A DNA stretch of 64,000 bases from Saussurea involucrata (GCA_033807775.1 CM066315.1:61636320-61700319); one strand, 5' to 3'. Positions 1 through 11,036 are shown, counted from the stretch's first letter. Notes: a model not told the origin generated them from the sequence alone. Numbers and translations: made by a program.

Positions 1-576
1 TGAAATCTCAAAAGTGACCAAACAGCTAAAGTTTCCGGATACTACAAAACTGTCCGGACAACACAACTTTCCGGACAACCTATACAATCCGGACAACACA
101 ACTTTCCGGACAACACAAACAATCCGGACGACATCCGGAAACCAAAGCAACCCAGACACCATCCGGTATCTAATTTCATCCCGAAACCATGGAAAAGAAA
201 AACTTACCGGATAATTGATTCGTCCGGACACCATTAGAACATCTTCCGGACACTATTAACAAAAACTACCAGACACCATCATTTCATCCGGAAACCTCTG
301 TCTGTTTACCAAATTCTACCCAGAAATCGACAGAAATTAACCCCAAACATGAAATCGGTGATTCTAATCCGATAGAAAATATCTACTAGCAATTACAAAC
401 ATAAAACGTAAAGGAACATACCTTAATATCACTTCCAACAATTCCAATTGAAGCCCTAGCCAAAAGACCCTTTCTTCTTCTTCTTCTTCTTCTTCTTCTT
501 CTTCTCTTCTAAAAAACACACACACACACTAAGCTGATATTTTCTATTTCTGAAAATATCTGGAGTCTTAGGATAT
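1..576 (-). repeat. G1 3' LTR, distal part (R-U5 side), TCCGGA-rich
   Basis: Read on the minus strand this continues the LTR that starts at 8117. It holds a GAA/CTT microsatellite and a leader-like stretch with a splice-donor-like AAGGTATGTT. About 12 TCCGG words, often TCCGGA, cluster in 40-300. The only long plus-strand ORF here (14-214) is low-complexity TCCGGAC repeat and I do not call it a gene. The window starts with TG, but I cannot tell whether that is the LTR terminus. Confidence 0.65.
472..529. repeat. (TTC)n and (CA)n microsatellites
   Basis: About eleven TTC units (472-504) are followed after a short A-rich stretch by about six CA units (517-529). They lie in the G1 LTR. Confidence 0.9.
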
Positions 577-1898
577 TGATAGGGCGGGTTAACACCCCCC
601 TAAATCTAACCGCAAGTGTACGGTGTCGAAATCAAGTAATAACGTACGGTAAGTACGAGTATCGAATCCACGGGAACTAGGAACTAAGTATCACAATTAC
701 TACAAGCTCTATTAACTGAACTGTCGACTATTGGAAGATTGGTTTGATTTAAAACTACTTAATGGCAACGAATACGCAATCACAACGAAACAGTAAACGA
801 CTTGGAAACTTCGATAAAGAGAGAAGTTGAGGGTTGGAAATCCTCAGGTTCTACACATGCACACAACTGACTCAAAACAGTTACCAGTTAATCCCCTTAT
901 TGATTCCCAAATCTTTTAAGATCATCGTCGTTCTCTTTCGAACAACAACAGATTTTATTTTGAAAAGGATAAGTTTAATCTCTCAATCTCACCTATGGAT
1001 TCCAAAACACATTAAGTACACGATTTATGTTTAAATTGGCTAGATTTTATCTCTCGATATCAACCTAACGGTTTAATTGGGACTAAAGCTTACTCGGTAT
1101 ATCTCTATCACCTTTCGGGCTTTAGGCATGCAATTCCTAATTCTGAGTAGCAATCAATTCTCTCGAACTTAATTGCTAACAAACAAATCGAATGTAAATT
1201 GGCCAAATTCACACAAGCATTAACCACAAAATTGCATACTTCATTACTTAAGGGAAAAAACTGATAAAAATCACTCGTCATCTGTTCACATGCTTACAAA
1301 CCTAATTCAATCCAACCCCCAACATGAACATGTTAGTTCATGTCGGTGGTGGATTCAAACACAAGAGAAATAGATGCGAAAGTGTATGTAAACATGATTA
1401 AGCGTAAAAGATGCAATCGTAAACAGTAAGATGATGAACTCTCTTCTCTCGTGCTTGTCTCTACTTCGCGTGTTGAACATCTCCTTGATCGGCTCTCGAT
1501 CGTGACTCCGAAAGCTCCGAAAAGTCTCCAGGAATTGCCCCAAAATTGCCCCTGGCCGTCGTGTGAAAGTTTCGTATTGAATCAATGACCTAAAAATCGG
1601 ATTTAAACCTGGAATTCGCGAAACAGTGGGTTACGCCATTTGCAGCGTGGGTCGTCGTCTGGTTCGCGGATCGGGTCCTGGTTCGGTCGTGGGTCTTGGG
1701 CTTTGCTTTTAGGCTTCCGTTAGGCTTCGTTTGGACTCGTTTTGGGCTCTTTTTAGCTTCTTTTCTCGAGGATTACCGCCTTTTAGATAACCTGTATAAA
1801 TCACTAGATAAACCGTAAAATACACGCCTTTTTACTTGAATACAAGCCAATCTCATTGGTTTGAGAACTGAAAATAACGCCAAAAAGTGGCGTTATCA
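577..1898 (-). repeat. J 3' LTR (1322 bp)
   Basis: Nearly identical to 6586-7953 but about 46 bp shorter: it lacks the palindromic stretch present at about 7641-7690. Termini TGATA and TATCA; an inverted repeat taacgcc / ggcgtta sits near the 1898 end. The small ORFs in it are not credible genes. Confidence 0.92.
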
Positions 1899-4140
1899 AC
1901 AACCCCAAACCGAGCGTTGCTTGTCCCCAAGCAAATTAGCTATAAAATAGAGATAAAGCACACATAAGTGAAATAATAATAATAATAATAACTGCACAAT
2001 TCCCACTCGGTACCAAGTGGTGCATCGGTGATTTCCCATACCCGTGAATATCTATCTCACTCTCGCAGCATTCTTATTTCGTTTGATCTATGACCTTCCA
2101 TTGGGAGTTGAACTCGTGACTGTTCCGATTACATTAGGGTTAGACTAGGTCCAAACATACTAGGGAAACATTTCGCCTCGAACCTACCTCACGGGATACT
2201 CTCGTTTCGCTCGAACCTAGGTTATCACTCGTGTTGTCATGTTTAAGGAGGTTATGTACAAGAAAACTCAAATTATTGCATGACAACTCTAAGGAAAGAC
2301 GCACAATTGTCCAAAAATTTGATCTCAGAAGGAGTCAAGTAGCAAGACAGGGAATATCGATCAGGGTGGTCGTATACCGTAATCACATCTTCCAAAAGAT
2401 CATCCAGGTCTTTACAAGGGTTGTAATGGGGCTAGGGCTATGGCTGAGAAACGAAGGGTAAAATGGTTCAAAAATCCTCGGCGTGTCAATCATTCGCAAT
2501 TCTGAACTCTTGTTGCTTCACACTCGCTCACTTGGCCCTTTTCGTCACTATTGGAGTCGCTTTGACTCTCTTATTCAGCTGCTAGAAACACTATCTGACT
2601 AATTGTATATTTTTTTTGTTGGGACTTCATTGGTCCTCTTTATTTTATTGGGGCAGCATTGGCCCTCTTTTCTATCTTTTCTATTTCTCGGGTTACATTG
2701 ACCCGTTTTATTCTCATGACTGGCCCGTTCTATTCTTTTCTGCTCTATCTTTCGTAGTTCATCACTGTCTTTGATTTACACGCTTTCGGATAAGGGTTGG
2801 CTAAGGCTTTTGGCTAATGGGTTTATGATGGGTTTAGAAACGAATAGGGTGCGTGCTTGGCTGCAAAAGGGCTATGGATACACACAAAAGGGTGAAAGGG
2901 AACGATAGCTAAAATGGTTAAAAACTAAACACATAATGCCTGGAATCATATCTTAAGGTCCACACGATATGGTCTACTATACCCTTACCCAATATCCCGA
3001 GGTTCGTCTTTGCTACTCAATGCAATAATGTAGCGAGATCATTCTACATTCACGACAAGGAATTCTAGAAAGTGTATAAGAATTAGGTGTATGAATCCCT
3101 CGAAATGAAAAACGTCTTTTAGGCTCAAAACTCACTATCGGGTGGTCTCCACTAATGTCCCTAGTCATGTCCTTTCCCGGTCCTTCCCTAACGGTCACGT
3201 CACTCTCACAAGATTCTTCCCACAATGGTTGGTCTCAATCATTCAAAACAAAAAATTTAGCTATTATGATCTAGACACTCAGAAGTGCAAGAAATCTACG
3301 TGCATAACTTGGGCCCGATTGGGCAACCCCAAACCTTACCCACACATTGTCCCCAATGTGCAAGTAAAGTCATCGGTGATGCGACTCGAATCATTGTGCA
3401 GTTATTACAGTTATCAAAAGGACGTGCAAGGCATTACATAGCAAGCAAAAGAAAACCCAAAATTTCTAAAATGGGCACCCCAAACCTAGGCCGTGGCCTA
3501 GGTTTGCCAATAAAAGCCAACCCCAAACCTCGGTAAAACCGAGGTTTGCACAGGGTCTAAAGAATTGAGTGTGTAGATGTGAAAGATGAGGCACCCCAAA
3601 CCTAAGTGAAACTTAGGTTTGTTGCATCTCGTTTAACTAATACGAACAAACATCTTACACCACTCGTTATTATGCAAAGTTTAGAGCGTACCTGTTTTGC
3701 CCGGATGAAGGAGGATTCTTGAAAGGTTGAGCATCAATCGGAGGAGATAGGGAGAACATGCAAAACAAAGGAAATCAAAGCACAAGACAAAATGCAGGAA
3801 GATGAAACACGCAAAGCAAGAAAGGTATAAAAACTGCACGAAAAACAAAACAAGGCACAAGGGACTCCCGCGGTTTAGCCCGCGACTTGCAAGTCGCGTG
3901 GCAAACCGCGTAACCTACTGTTACACAAATAGTCAGAAGAGTCCCGCGGCTTGACACGCGGTATGTAAACCGCGGCATAAGCCGCGTATGTCCATGTTCC
4001 AGCTATTTTTGATTTTTCGATTTTTATGGTTTTTTCGGAAATAAAAACACACTCAAACTAAAAATAATAAAAGGAAACAAACCTTGGTGGGTTGCCTCCC
4101 ACCCAGTGCCTTATTTAAAGTCGTGACACGACTGTGCGGT
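1899..4140 (-). other. J 3' non-coding region with polypurine tract
   Basis: Next to the 3' LTR the minus strand reads a G-rich tract (complement of 1899-1925), preceded by the GGGGACAAGCAA phrase typical of Tat/Athila PPT regions. The remaining 2 kb has no domain I recognise; ORFs at 3013-3536 are short and overlap on both strands. Its main content is the hairpin series at 3481-3986, listed separately. A polymerase region would be expected here in an autonomous element and is absent. Confidence 0.75.
3481..3986. repeat. Series of five perfect or nested inverted repeats
   Basis: Three hairpins share the outer arm CAAACCT/AGGTTTG but have different, fully matched inner stems: 3481-3506 (inner AGGCC/GGCCT), 3524-3548 (inner CGGT/ACCG) and 3597-3621 (inner AAGT/ACTT). 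Two nested structures follow. In the first, CGCGGTTT (3869-3876) pairs with AAACCGCG (3903-3910) around the palindrome CGCGACTTGCAAGTCGCG (3881-3898). In the second, CGCGGCTT (3945-3952) pairs with AAGCCGCG (3979-3986) around CGCGGT/ACCGCG (3957-3962, 3969-3974). Function unknown. Confidence 0.85.
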
Positions 4141-4142
4141 TT

Positions 4143-4630
4143 TCAACTTGGCTCCGTATCCGCTGACTCGAACCGCCCACACTTGCGGTTCTTCGCGGAT
4201 TCTCTCGCAATTGGCCTTCCATGACCAAATACGGATGCCTCTTCACTCCGACCTTTCGTCTTCTCGAACATCTTGAAAGTCACCCTCTCGCCACCGACTC
4301 TAAAGGTCACCTCTCCTTCCTCCACATCAATCAAGGCTCTACTCGTGGCTAGGAAGGACCTTCCCAATATCAATGGGACTTCTTCGTCTTCGTCTATGTC
4401 TATCACTACAAAGTCCACCGGGAAGTTGAATTTACCGACCTTGATGAGCACGTCTTCTACGACTCCGTACGGGTATCTGATTGATCGATCGACGAGCTTT
4501 ACCGTCATGTACGTTGGCTGCACTTCACCCAGTTCGAGTTTCCTAAAAACAGAAAGAGGCATCAGATTAATACTTTCCCCTAAATCACATAAAACTTTAT
4601 TAAACTATACTCCCCAATCTGAATAGGGAT
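4143..4630 (-). pseudogene. J retropepsin-like aspartic protease domain
   Basis: The reading shows the DLG active-site motif in a DLGESINLMP context. The usual plant gypsy form is DLGAS, so the residue after Gly is changed. Farther on come the flap and ILGRSFLATSRALID, typical of Athila/Tat proteases. In the element this domain is the C-terminal part of gag-pro and would cleave Gag. A 1-nt shift near 4600 separates it from gag. The ORF ends at 4143 with no polymerase behind it. Domain identity is clear; activity is doubtful because of the shift and the changed residue. Confidence 0.8.
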
Positions 4631-6430
4631 AGAGAAACTCCCTGGATCTTTAAGCTTCGGGGGAAGCTTATTCTGAAAAATCGCGCTGTACTCTTCAGTG
4701 AGTGCAACGGTGGCCTGGTGATCGATCGCCCTCTTTTTGGATAAGTTCTCTTTCATGAATTTCATGTAAGAAGGCATTTGCGCCAACGCATCTGCAAAAG
4801 GGATGTTAATGGTTAACTTTTTAAAAACATCAATAAATTTTGTAAAATTAACATCATCCTTATTATTTCTCAGTATGTTCGGATATGGCACGCTCGGTAC
4901 TGCCGGCTTGGTCGGCGGTTGCTCTTTTTTCGTCGCTTCACTCTTCTTGCTTTCTTCAGGTACCACCTCATCTTCAGCTTCAAACTCATTCGCCTTCTCG
5001 ACGTATTTTTCTTTAAGCTCGACTTCCTTTGATGACGGCTCTCGTACTGGCTTCTCAATAAGCGCCTTAAGACTTCTCAGATAGATGGCATTGCAATTCT
5101 CTTGGTTCCTCTTTTCAACCATGCTTGGAAATGTACCGAGAGGTCGGTTTTGTAGGGCTTCAGAGATTTTCCCTACTTGCCTCTCCAAGATCTTGATGGA
5201 TGCGGTGTTCTGATCAGTAACCGCCTTGACCGTATTCACCGTGCTTGCTAGACCTTCAACCATGCTGTCCATCTTTGTCATGAACTTCATCATCATGTCC
5301 TCTAGCCCCGACTTCTTCTCTCCGGATGGTCCTTCGTTCCTTTGGTTGAAACCTGGAGGACGGTAAGCATTATTAGTATTGGAAGAATTTGAAGAGTTAG
5401 AAAAATTACCTGGCTGTTGACCGGGTTGACTCCACGAGAAATTTGGGTGCTTTTTCCACCCTTCGTTATACGTGTTGGAGAACGGGTCGTTCCTCGGCTG
5501 ATGATTCCGGTTTTGGAGGAATTGAACTTGCTCGGGATCTTGTGAATTGCCTCCCTTCAGATGGTTCGTGATCATGGCTAATTGAGCCTTTATCTCTTTA
5601 AGCTCGTCCGTCTCTTGAACACTAGCGACTCGTGCAACGGAAGATCGTGGTGTGGAATAGCTATGCTCGGCTAGGTTCTCGATCAACTCGACTGCTTCCT
5701 CATACGTCTTGTTCATGAGTGCGCCACCCGCTGCAGCAGTGATGTCATTCTTGAATTGCGGGTGAAGGCCTCCAAAGAACGTTTGGATTATGACCCAACC
5801 ATGTAACCCGTAATGTGGACACTTCTTCAACATGTCCTTATATCTCTCCCATGCCTCGTAGAGTGTCTCTTGGTCCCATTGCGCGAAGTGTGTAATGTCG
5901 GCCATCAACTGAGCGGTTCTTCCCGGTGGGAAGAATTTCTAGAGGAATGCAGCTTTCAGGTCTGCCCATGTGGTGATAATATCCGATGGTAAGCCCTCTA
6001 TCCAAATTTCAGCTCTACCTTTTAGGGAAAAACTGAAGAGCCTTAGCTTGATCGCGTTCTCCTCCATCCCGTTGATCTTGAACGTATTACATATTCGTTC
6101 AAATGCTCGTAGGTGAGCGTGGGGATCTTCAGTCGGTGCTCCCCCAAATTGATTATGTTGTACCATGACGATGGCACTCGACTTGATCTCGAAGTAATTG
6201 GCCGCAGTGGTGGGTGGTTGGATCCCTATACGTGCGGCTGCCACATTTGGATTGGCAAATGACCGCATAGGTACCCTCTCCGGAGGTGGTGGAGGATTAT
6301 TGCGAGGTGGTCTCTCGTCACCCATCTTCAATTGCTCTTTAGCTTTCGATTCTTTACGTAGGCGACGTGCAGTTCTCTCTATTTCCGGATCGATCGGCTT
6401 GATTCCTTTCCCTCGAGTTTCCTTTGGCAT
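4580..6430 (-). pseudogene. gag: J Gag polyprotein, one in-frame stop
   Basis: The start at 6430 (MPKETRGKG) opens a frame with a Pro-rich stretch, then the retrotransposon gag core (DPHAHLRAFERICNTF, GRAEIWIEGLP, WADLKAAFL). A TAG at 5939-5941 interrupts it and the same frame continues (KFFPPGRTAQL, then YEAWERYKDMLKKCPHYGL). A Gln/Asn-rich linker and a predicted coiled-coil region (MTKMDSMVEGLAS onward) follow, leading to the conserved Athila segment AIYLRSLKALIE. The stop fits a C-to-T change. Gag forms the particle that packages element RNA. About 615 codons including the break, usual for this lineage. Confidence 0.85.
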
Positions 6431-6560
6431 AAACCACTAGCACCTGAAAAGAAAATAGCAAGTTAGCAATCTAGAAATTTAAAGCGATGAAATAAAATAC
6501 GAAAAAAAATTGTCCAATCTAATAGCGTTTATAGATGGTAGTGCTATTAGCTACAACTAG

Positions 6561-6579
6561 TTCCCCCGCAACGGCGCCA
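6561..6579 (-). promoter_or_regulatory. J primer binding site, tRNA-Asp type
   Basis: TTCCCCCGCAACGGCGCCA on the plus strand equals the 3' end of plant tRNA-Asp with one changed base, so the minus-strand transcript can pair with it. It lies six bases inside the 5' LTR that starts at 6586. This fixes the element's orientation and lineage. Confidence 0.88.
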
Positions 6580-6585
6580 AAAACT

Positions 6586-7953
6586 TGATAGGGCGGGTTA
6601 ACACCCCCCTAAATCTAACCGCAAGTGTACGGTGTCGAAATCAAATAATAACGTACGGTAAGTACGAGTATCGAATCCACGGGAACTAGGAACTAAGTAT
6701 CACAATTACTACAAGCTCTATTAACTGAACTGTCGACTATTGGAAGATTGGTTTGATTTAAAACTACTTAATGGCAACGAATACGAAATCACAACGAAAC
6801 AGTAAACGACTTGGAAACTTCGATAAAGAGAGAAGTTGAGGGTTGGAAATCCTCAGGTTCTACACATGCAAACAACTGACTCAAAACAGTTACCAGTTAA
6901 TCCCCTTAATGATTCCCAAATCTTTTAAGATCACCGTCGTTCTCTTTCGAACAACAACGGATTTTATTTTGAAAAGGATAAGGTTAATCTCTCGATCTCA
7001 CCTATGGATTCCAAAACACATTAAGTACACAATTTATGTTTAAATTGGCTAGATTTTATCTCTCGATATCAATCTAACGGTTTAATTGGGACTAAAGCTT
7101 ACTCGGTATATCTCTATCACCTTTCGGGCTTTAGGCATGCAATTCCTAATTCGGAGTAGTAATCAATTCTCTCGAACTTAATTACTAACAAACAAATCGA
7201 ATGTAAATTGGCCAAATTCACACAAGCATTAACCACAAAATTGCATACTTCATTACTTAAGGGAAAAAACTGATAAAAATCACTCGCCATGTGTTCACAT
7301 GCTTACAAACCTAATTCAATCCAACCCCCAACATGAACAGGTTAGTTCATGTCGGTGGTGGATTCAAACACAAGAGAAATAGATGCGAAAGTGTATGTAA
7401 ACATGATTAAGCGTAAAAGATGCAATCGTAAACAGTAAGATGATGAACTCCCTTCCCTCGTGCTCGTCTCTACTTCGCGTGTTAAACGTCTCCTTGATCG
7501 GCTCTCGATCGTGACTCCGAAAGCTCCAAAAAGTCTCCAGGAATCGCCCCAAAATCGCCCCTGGCCGTCGTGTGAAAGTTTTGTATTGAATCAATGACCT
7601 AAAAATCGGATTTAAAGCTGGAATTCGCAAAACAGTAGGTTACGCCACTTGCCACGCGACTTGCAAGTCGCGTGGTAAGTCGCGCGTATCATTTTTGCAG
7701 CGTGGGACATCGTCTGGTTCGCGGATCGGGTCCTGGTTCGGTCGTGGGTCTTGGGCTTTGCTTTTAGGCTTCCGTTAGGCTTCGTTTGGATTCTTTTTGG
7801 GCTCTTTTTAGCTTCTTTTCTCGAGGATTACCGCCTTTTAGATAACCTGTATAAATCACTAGATAAACCGTAAAATACACGCCTTTTTACTTGAATACAA
7901 GCCAATCTCATTGGTTTGAGAACAGAAAATAACGCCAAAAAGTGGCGTTATCA
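6586..7953 (-). repeat. J 5' LTR (1368 bp)
   Basis: Partner of 577-1898. It contains a perfect 24-bp palindrome at 7652-7675 with core CGCGACTTGCAAGTCGCG, the same core as in the internal hairpin at 3881-3898; the 3' LTR lacks it. Outer flank gatat is the TSD. Confidence 0.92.
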
Positions 7954-8131
7954 GATATACATATATTTTAGACCAAATTTACAATTAAGGCCTAAACTAT
8001 ACAAGAATGACCAAAACCCCTTTAGACTTATAAACTAACCCTAAACATCCAATTATAAAGTTAATTAATTTAACGAAAAGGAAACTTAACTAACGAACTT
8101 ACCCGGTTATTACATCATCTCCCCCTTAAAA
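7954..8131 (-). repeat. G1 3' LTR proximal part (7954-8117) and PPT (8118-8131)
   Basis: On the minus strand a polypurine tract TTTTAAGGGGGAGA is directly followed by TGATGTAATAACCGG, a standard PPT/LTR-start junction. The LTR then runs leftward until J interrupts it at 7953 and resumes at 576. Confidence 0.8.
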
Positions 8132-8152
8132 GAATTCCGTCCCGGAATTCGG

Positions 8153-8712
8153 TTAGGCAAAGAGGTACGGGTACTTAGTTCTCATTTCTGATTCTGATTC
8201 CCAAGTAGCATCCTGCCCTTTATGATGTCGCCACTGAACTTTTACTTGTTTGATCTCCTTACCATTCCGCAAAACTTTGACTTTACTGTCAACAATGGCT
8301 TCTGGTTCCTCCACATAATTTAGCTTTTCATCAACTTGAATATCTGGTAGAGAAATTGCTTGATCTGGCGTAACTAAACACTTTCGAAAATTTGAAACGT
8401 GAAAAGCGTTGTGGATTCTTCTTAACTCAGACGGAAGATCCAACCTGTAGGCTACTTCACCGATTCTTTCTGTAATTGCAAACGGTTCAATGTACCTTGG
8501 GCTAAGTTTACCTTGTTTCCCAAATCATATGACTCCTTTCCAAGGTGAGACTTTTAACATTACAAAATCTTCAACTTGTAATTCTAACGGTTTTCGGCGT
8601 CGGTCAGCGTAGCTTTTCTGTCTGTCTTGAGCTACTTTCAATCGTTCCCGAATCTGAGGATTCTTATCCGCGGTTAACTGAACTATATCTGGCCCTGCTA
8701 ATTGTTTCTCTC
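8153..8712 (-). pseudogene. pol: G1 integrase C-terminus with chromodomain
   Basis: Reads through the integrase C-terminal region (RQKSYADRRRKPLE, VSPWKG, LSPRYIEPF, LRRIHNAFHVSNFRKC) into a chromodomain-like end (LRNGKEIKQVKVQWRHHKG and ATWESE). The chromodomain of chromoviruses guides insertion to chosen chromatin. An in-frame TGA at 8523-8525 splits it. Its upstream part is at 24309-25003, beyond the 15.6 kb insertion of C; removing C and one ctctc copy restores the frame through EVGE and KQLAGPDIVQ. Ends at 8153, 20 bases before the PPT. Confidence 0.88.
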
Positions 8713-9499
8713 TGTTGGTTCCTGTTTTGCTTAACAATGAAGATTCTATCTAATTAGTTCAAACAATATATAATGCGGAAGCGTTATAACGAACTAACAG
8801 ATACAATGAGGTAGAATAACACACAATATCAAATATATGAAGTGTAAATAACATAGATAAATAGCTCAATGATTCACTGTATTTGATATAATAAGAACAC
8901 CAAGAACACCGAAAGGTTTGACAAGAAACTGCTCTAAAGGTGTGTGTGTTGTGCTAAGCTTAATAGAAGAACTCAACATGAGTCTTCTATTTATACTACT
9001 TCTAAAGGGGACAAGATCTTAGATAATAAGGACCGAAGGTACTAGGATACAGTTGATGAACAGTTGTTGGAATGTACTAATACACTATTCTGTTACTGTT
9101 GATACAACGTGCATTAAATGTTCCGTATTCTGCTTTAGGCTGAAACCTATCAGAAGTTGACACGTGGAGTTGTCAGGTCACGCCTTGTCAGAATGATCTT
9201 CAGAACCTTCGAATGGCAGATATTGTAAGAAGCACGTTTGTCCTTGTTTAGATCTTTTGCGTAGATCTTCTTTTTACCACAGAGGCTCTGTCAAGTATGA
9301 CAGAAGCTCTGTGGCCTTGTCCGTTTAGAAGAGTCTTCTGTTGCTTCTTTACTTCGGTCTTTTTGGCTAACCCGGCAGAGCCTCTATCGAAGACTTCTGT
9401 CTTCTCGGTTACTCGGCTACTCGACAGAGCCTCTGTCGACGACTTCTATACTTAGCCTATTTTTCAATAGTTATATTAACAGAAAGATTAGAGCTAACA
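8713..9499 (-). repeat. C 3' LTR
   Basis: 787 bp. A TATAAATA box is read on the minus strand at 8995-8988. It contains an almost perfect inverted repeat, CCACAGAGGCTCTGTCA against TGACAGAAGCTCTGTGG, and further CAGAG/CTCTG palindromes, the kind of palindrome cluster known from Sirevirus LTRs. Confidence 0.95.
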
Positions 9500-9510
9500 A
9501 TCTCCCACTA
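9500..9510 (-). promoter_or_regulatory. C polypurine tract
   Basis: Minus strand reads TAGTGGGAGAT directly before the TGTTAGC start of the 3' LTR. It would prime plus-strand DNA. Confidence 0.7.
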
Positions 9511-10419
9511 AGTATTGAAAAATAAAAAATTGAAAAGTGCAGAGTTTTAGGCTAAGTACATAACAAGAGGTGAAACATTATACCTCAAAAGATTTTACAT
9601 TTCTTTCATACATAAAATATGCCAGAGGAATTTACACTTGATTATGAAAGAAAAGATTTGCAGAGGTTGTTTGAGGATATCAGATATTGGCATCTTTGAA
9701 GTCGTTGAAACTTCTGTTGTCGAATCCTAATTCTCTGAGCTCGTTATAGAAACTGATGCAGAGGTTTCTGAAGTTGATTACTTGGTCGATGACCTCTATC
9801 AGTCTATCTGCGATAGCTTGATTAATGAGCTCTGTTCCTTTATGCTCCACAAGGCTTGCTCTGAACTCTGTCAAAGTAGTTGTTGCATACTTCTGACAGT
9901 CCATTTCTATGAACAATCTTGACTTCCCAGCAGGATCTTGATAAACTAGCCCAACTCTTGGAGATGTAATAATCGACTTTGGTATGGCAGAGGATGGGCA
10001 GTCGCCTTCTGGTGGTTGAAGATTCAAGTTTCTTACTCCGAGATCTCGTCCTAATTGAAATTCGACTAGGGTGTGGTTCTGGTTTGAGAGAACTTACAGT
10101 ATATGACTTTGTCGATTTTGGACTCTGAGAAGACTTGATGTTTTGGCTTGGGTGTTGTTCTTGTGAAGGTGTTCTCGAGGTCAGCATGGAAGTGGGGATC
10201 TTGAATGGTTGTGGGCAGAATATCTCTAGCACTTCTGTTGTACAGATATATGTACACCACTTCTTCCATTTGTTGTGGAGGTGCACCGGGTGGAGGCATG
10301 GGTCTGCGCATAGCATCCATTCGCTTCTTGATTTGGGCCACTCGATCCTCTATGACTTTTGCCTTCGGATCTAGAACAGGTATATTTGACAGAGGGGTAA
10401 CACCGAAAGCCCAGTCTTG

Positions 10420-11036
10420 TCAGGATCGATTCCAAACAAGAATAATTATACTTAGAAATCAGAATTAAAGAATCTTGCGGAATAGAACTTTAATTCAAAC
10501 ACACTCAATGAACAACTAATCAGAAAACACAATCTGTTTGTATTCAATACTTCAACTCACAAGTTTACAACCAAACCTCAATCTTGTTGAACAGGCTCAA
10601 CAAGACGACTTCTACTTCTCTAGAAATAGGGTTCTAAACCTTGAGGTTAATTCTCTCTAAAAAACGAATTCTCACAAAATCACTTACCGAATAGCTATCT
10701 ATCAACATCTATTTATACTAAATAATTACAAGATAACTATCAAAACAAAATTGATCTTCAGAATATTCTTTCATGCTTATCTTCAATCATTCCATCTTTA
10801 TCAAGAACATTCTCGCATTCCATAATTATGATCACAAGCAGCATTAACATCGTTATGCACAAGCAGTACTAACATTGTTCCAGCAGCATTAACTTTTACT
10901 TGCAGTACTAACTTTGCTCTGGCAGTAGTATTGTTGTTCTGGCAGTAGTATTGTTGTTCTGGCAGTAGTATTGTTGTTCTGGCAGTAGTATTGTTGTTCT
11001 GGCAGTACTATTGTTGTTCTGGCAGTACTAACCATA
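10420..11036 (-). mobile_element. K: LTR-like insertion (about 617 bp) in the C third ORF
   Basis: The protein reading breaks here and resumes after it; cttg flanks both sides (10416-10419, 11037-11040), though the duplication could be 4 or 5 bp with a mismatch. Read on the minus strand it has a TATAAATA box (10717-10710) and a leader-like downstream half, and it ends near GATCCTGACA, so it looks like a solo LTR. It lacks the CAGAGG words typical of C. Exact ends and family are uncertain. Confidence 0.55.
10838..11034. repeat. 20-bp minisatellite in K
   Basis: Five perfect or near-perfect copies of GGCAGTAGTATTGTTGTTCT (10921-11020) plus a partial one; degenerate copies reach back to about 10838. 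Confidence 0.92.

Larger units (their letters stand above)
577..7953 (-). mobile_element. J: Athila/Tat-like Ty3/gypsy element with gag and protease only
   Basis: Two direct repeats (577-1898 and 6586-7953) start TGATA and end TATCA and are flanked by the 5-bp duplication gatat (572-576 and 7954-7958). Inside the right (5') LTR lies a PBS matching the 3' end of plant tRNA-Asp, as in Athila/Tat elements. Coding parts read on the minus strand in the order gag, protease. No reverse transcriptase, RNase H or integrase is present; the 2.2 kb between protease and 3' LTR has no long ORF. J therefore must have relied on proteins from another element. It is inserted in the LTR of G1. Confidence 0.92.

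Noticed and set aside
14..214. 66-codon ORF
   Set aside because: Low-complexity TCCGGAC repeat inside the G1 LTR, no domain.
834..1034. ORF present in both LTRs of J (also 6843-7043)
   Set aside because: Duplicated only because LTRs are direct repeats; no start context or domain.
3013..3536. Overlapping ORFs on both strands in J
   Set aside because: Short, mutually overlapping, in the non-coding part of a non-autonomous element.
8118..8131. Transcription terminator (T-run with G/C stretch)
   Set aside because: On the minus strand it is the G1 polypurine tract directly before the LTR start.
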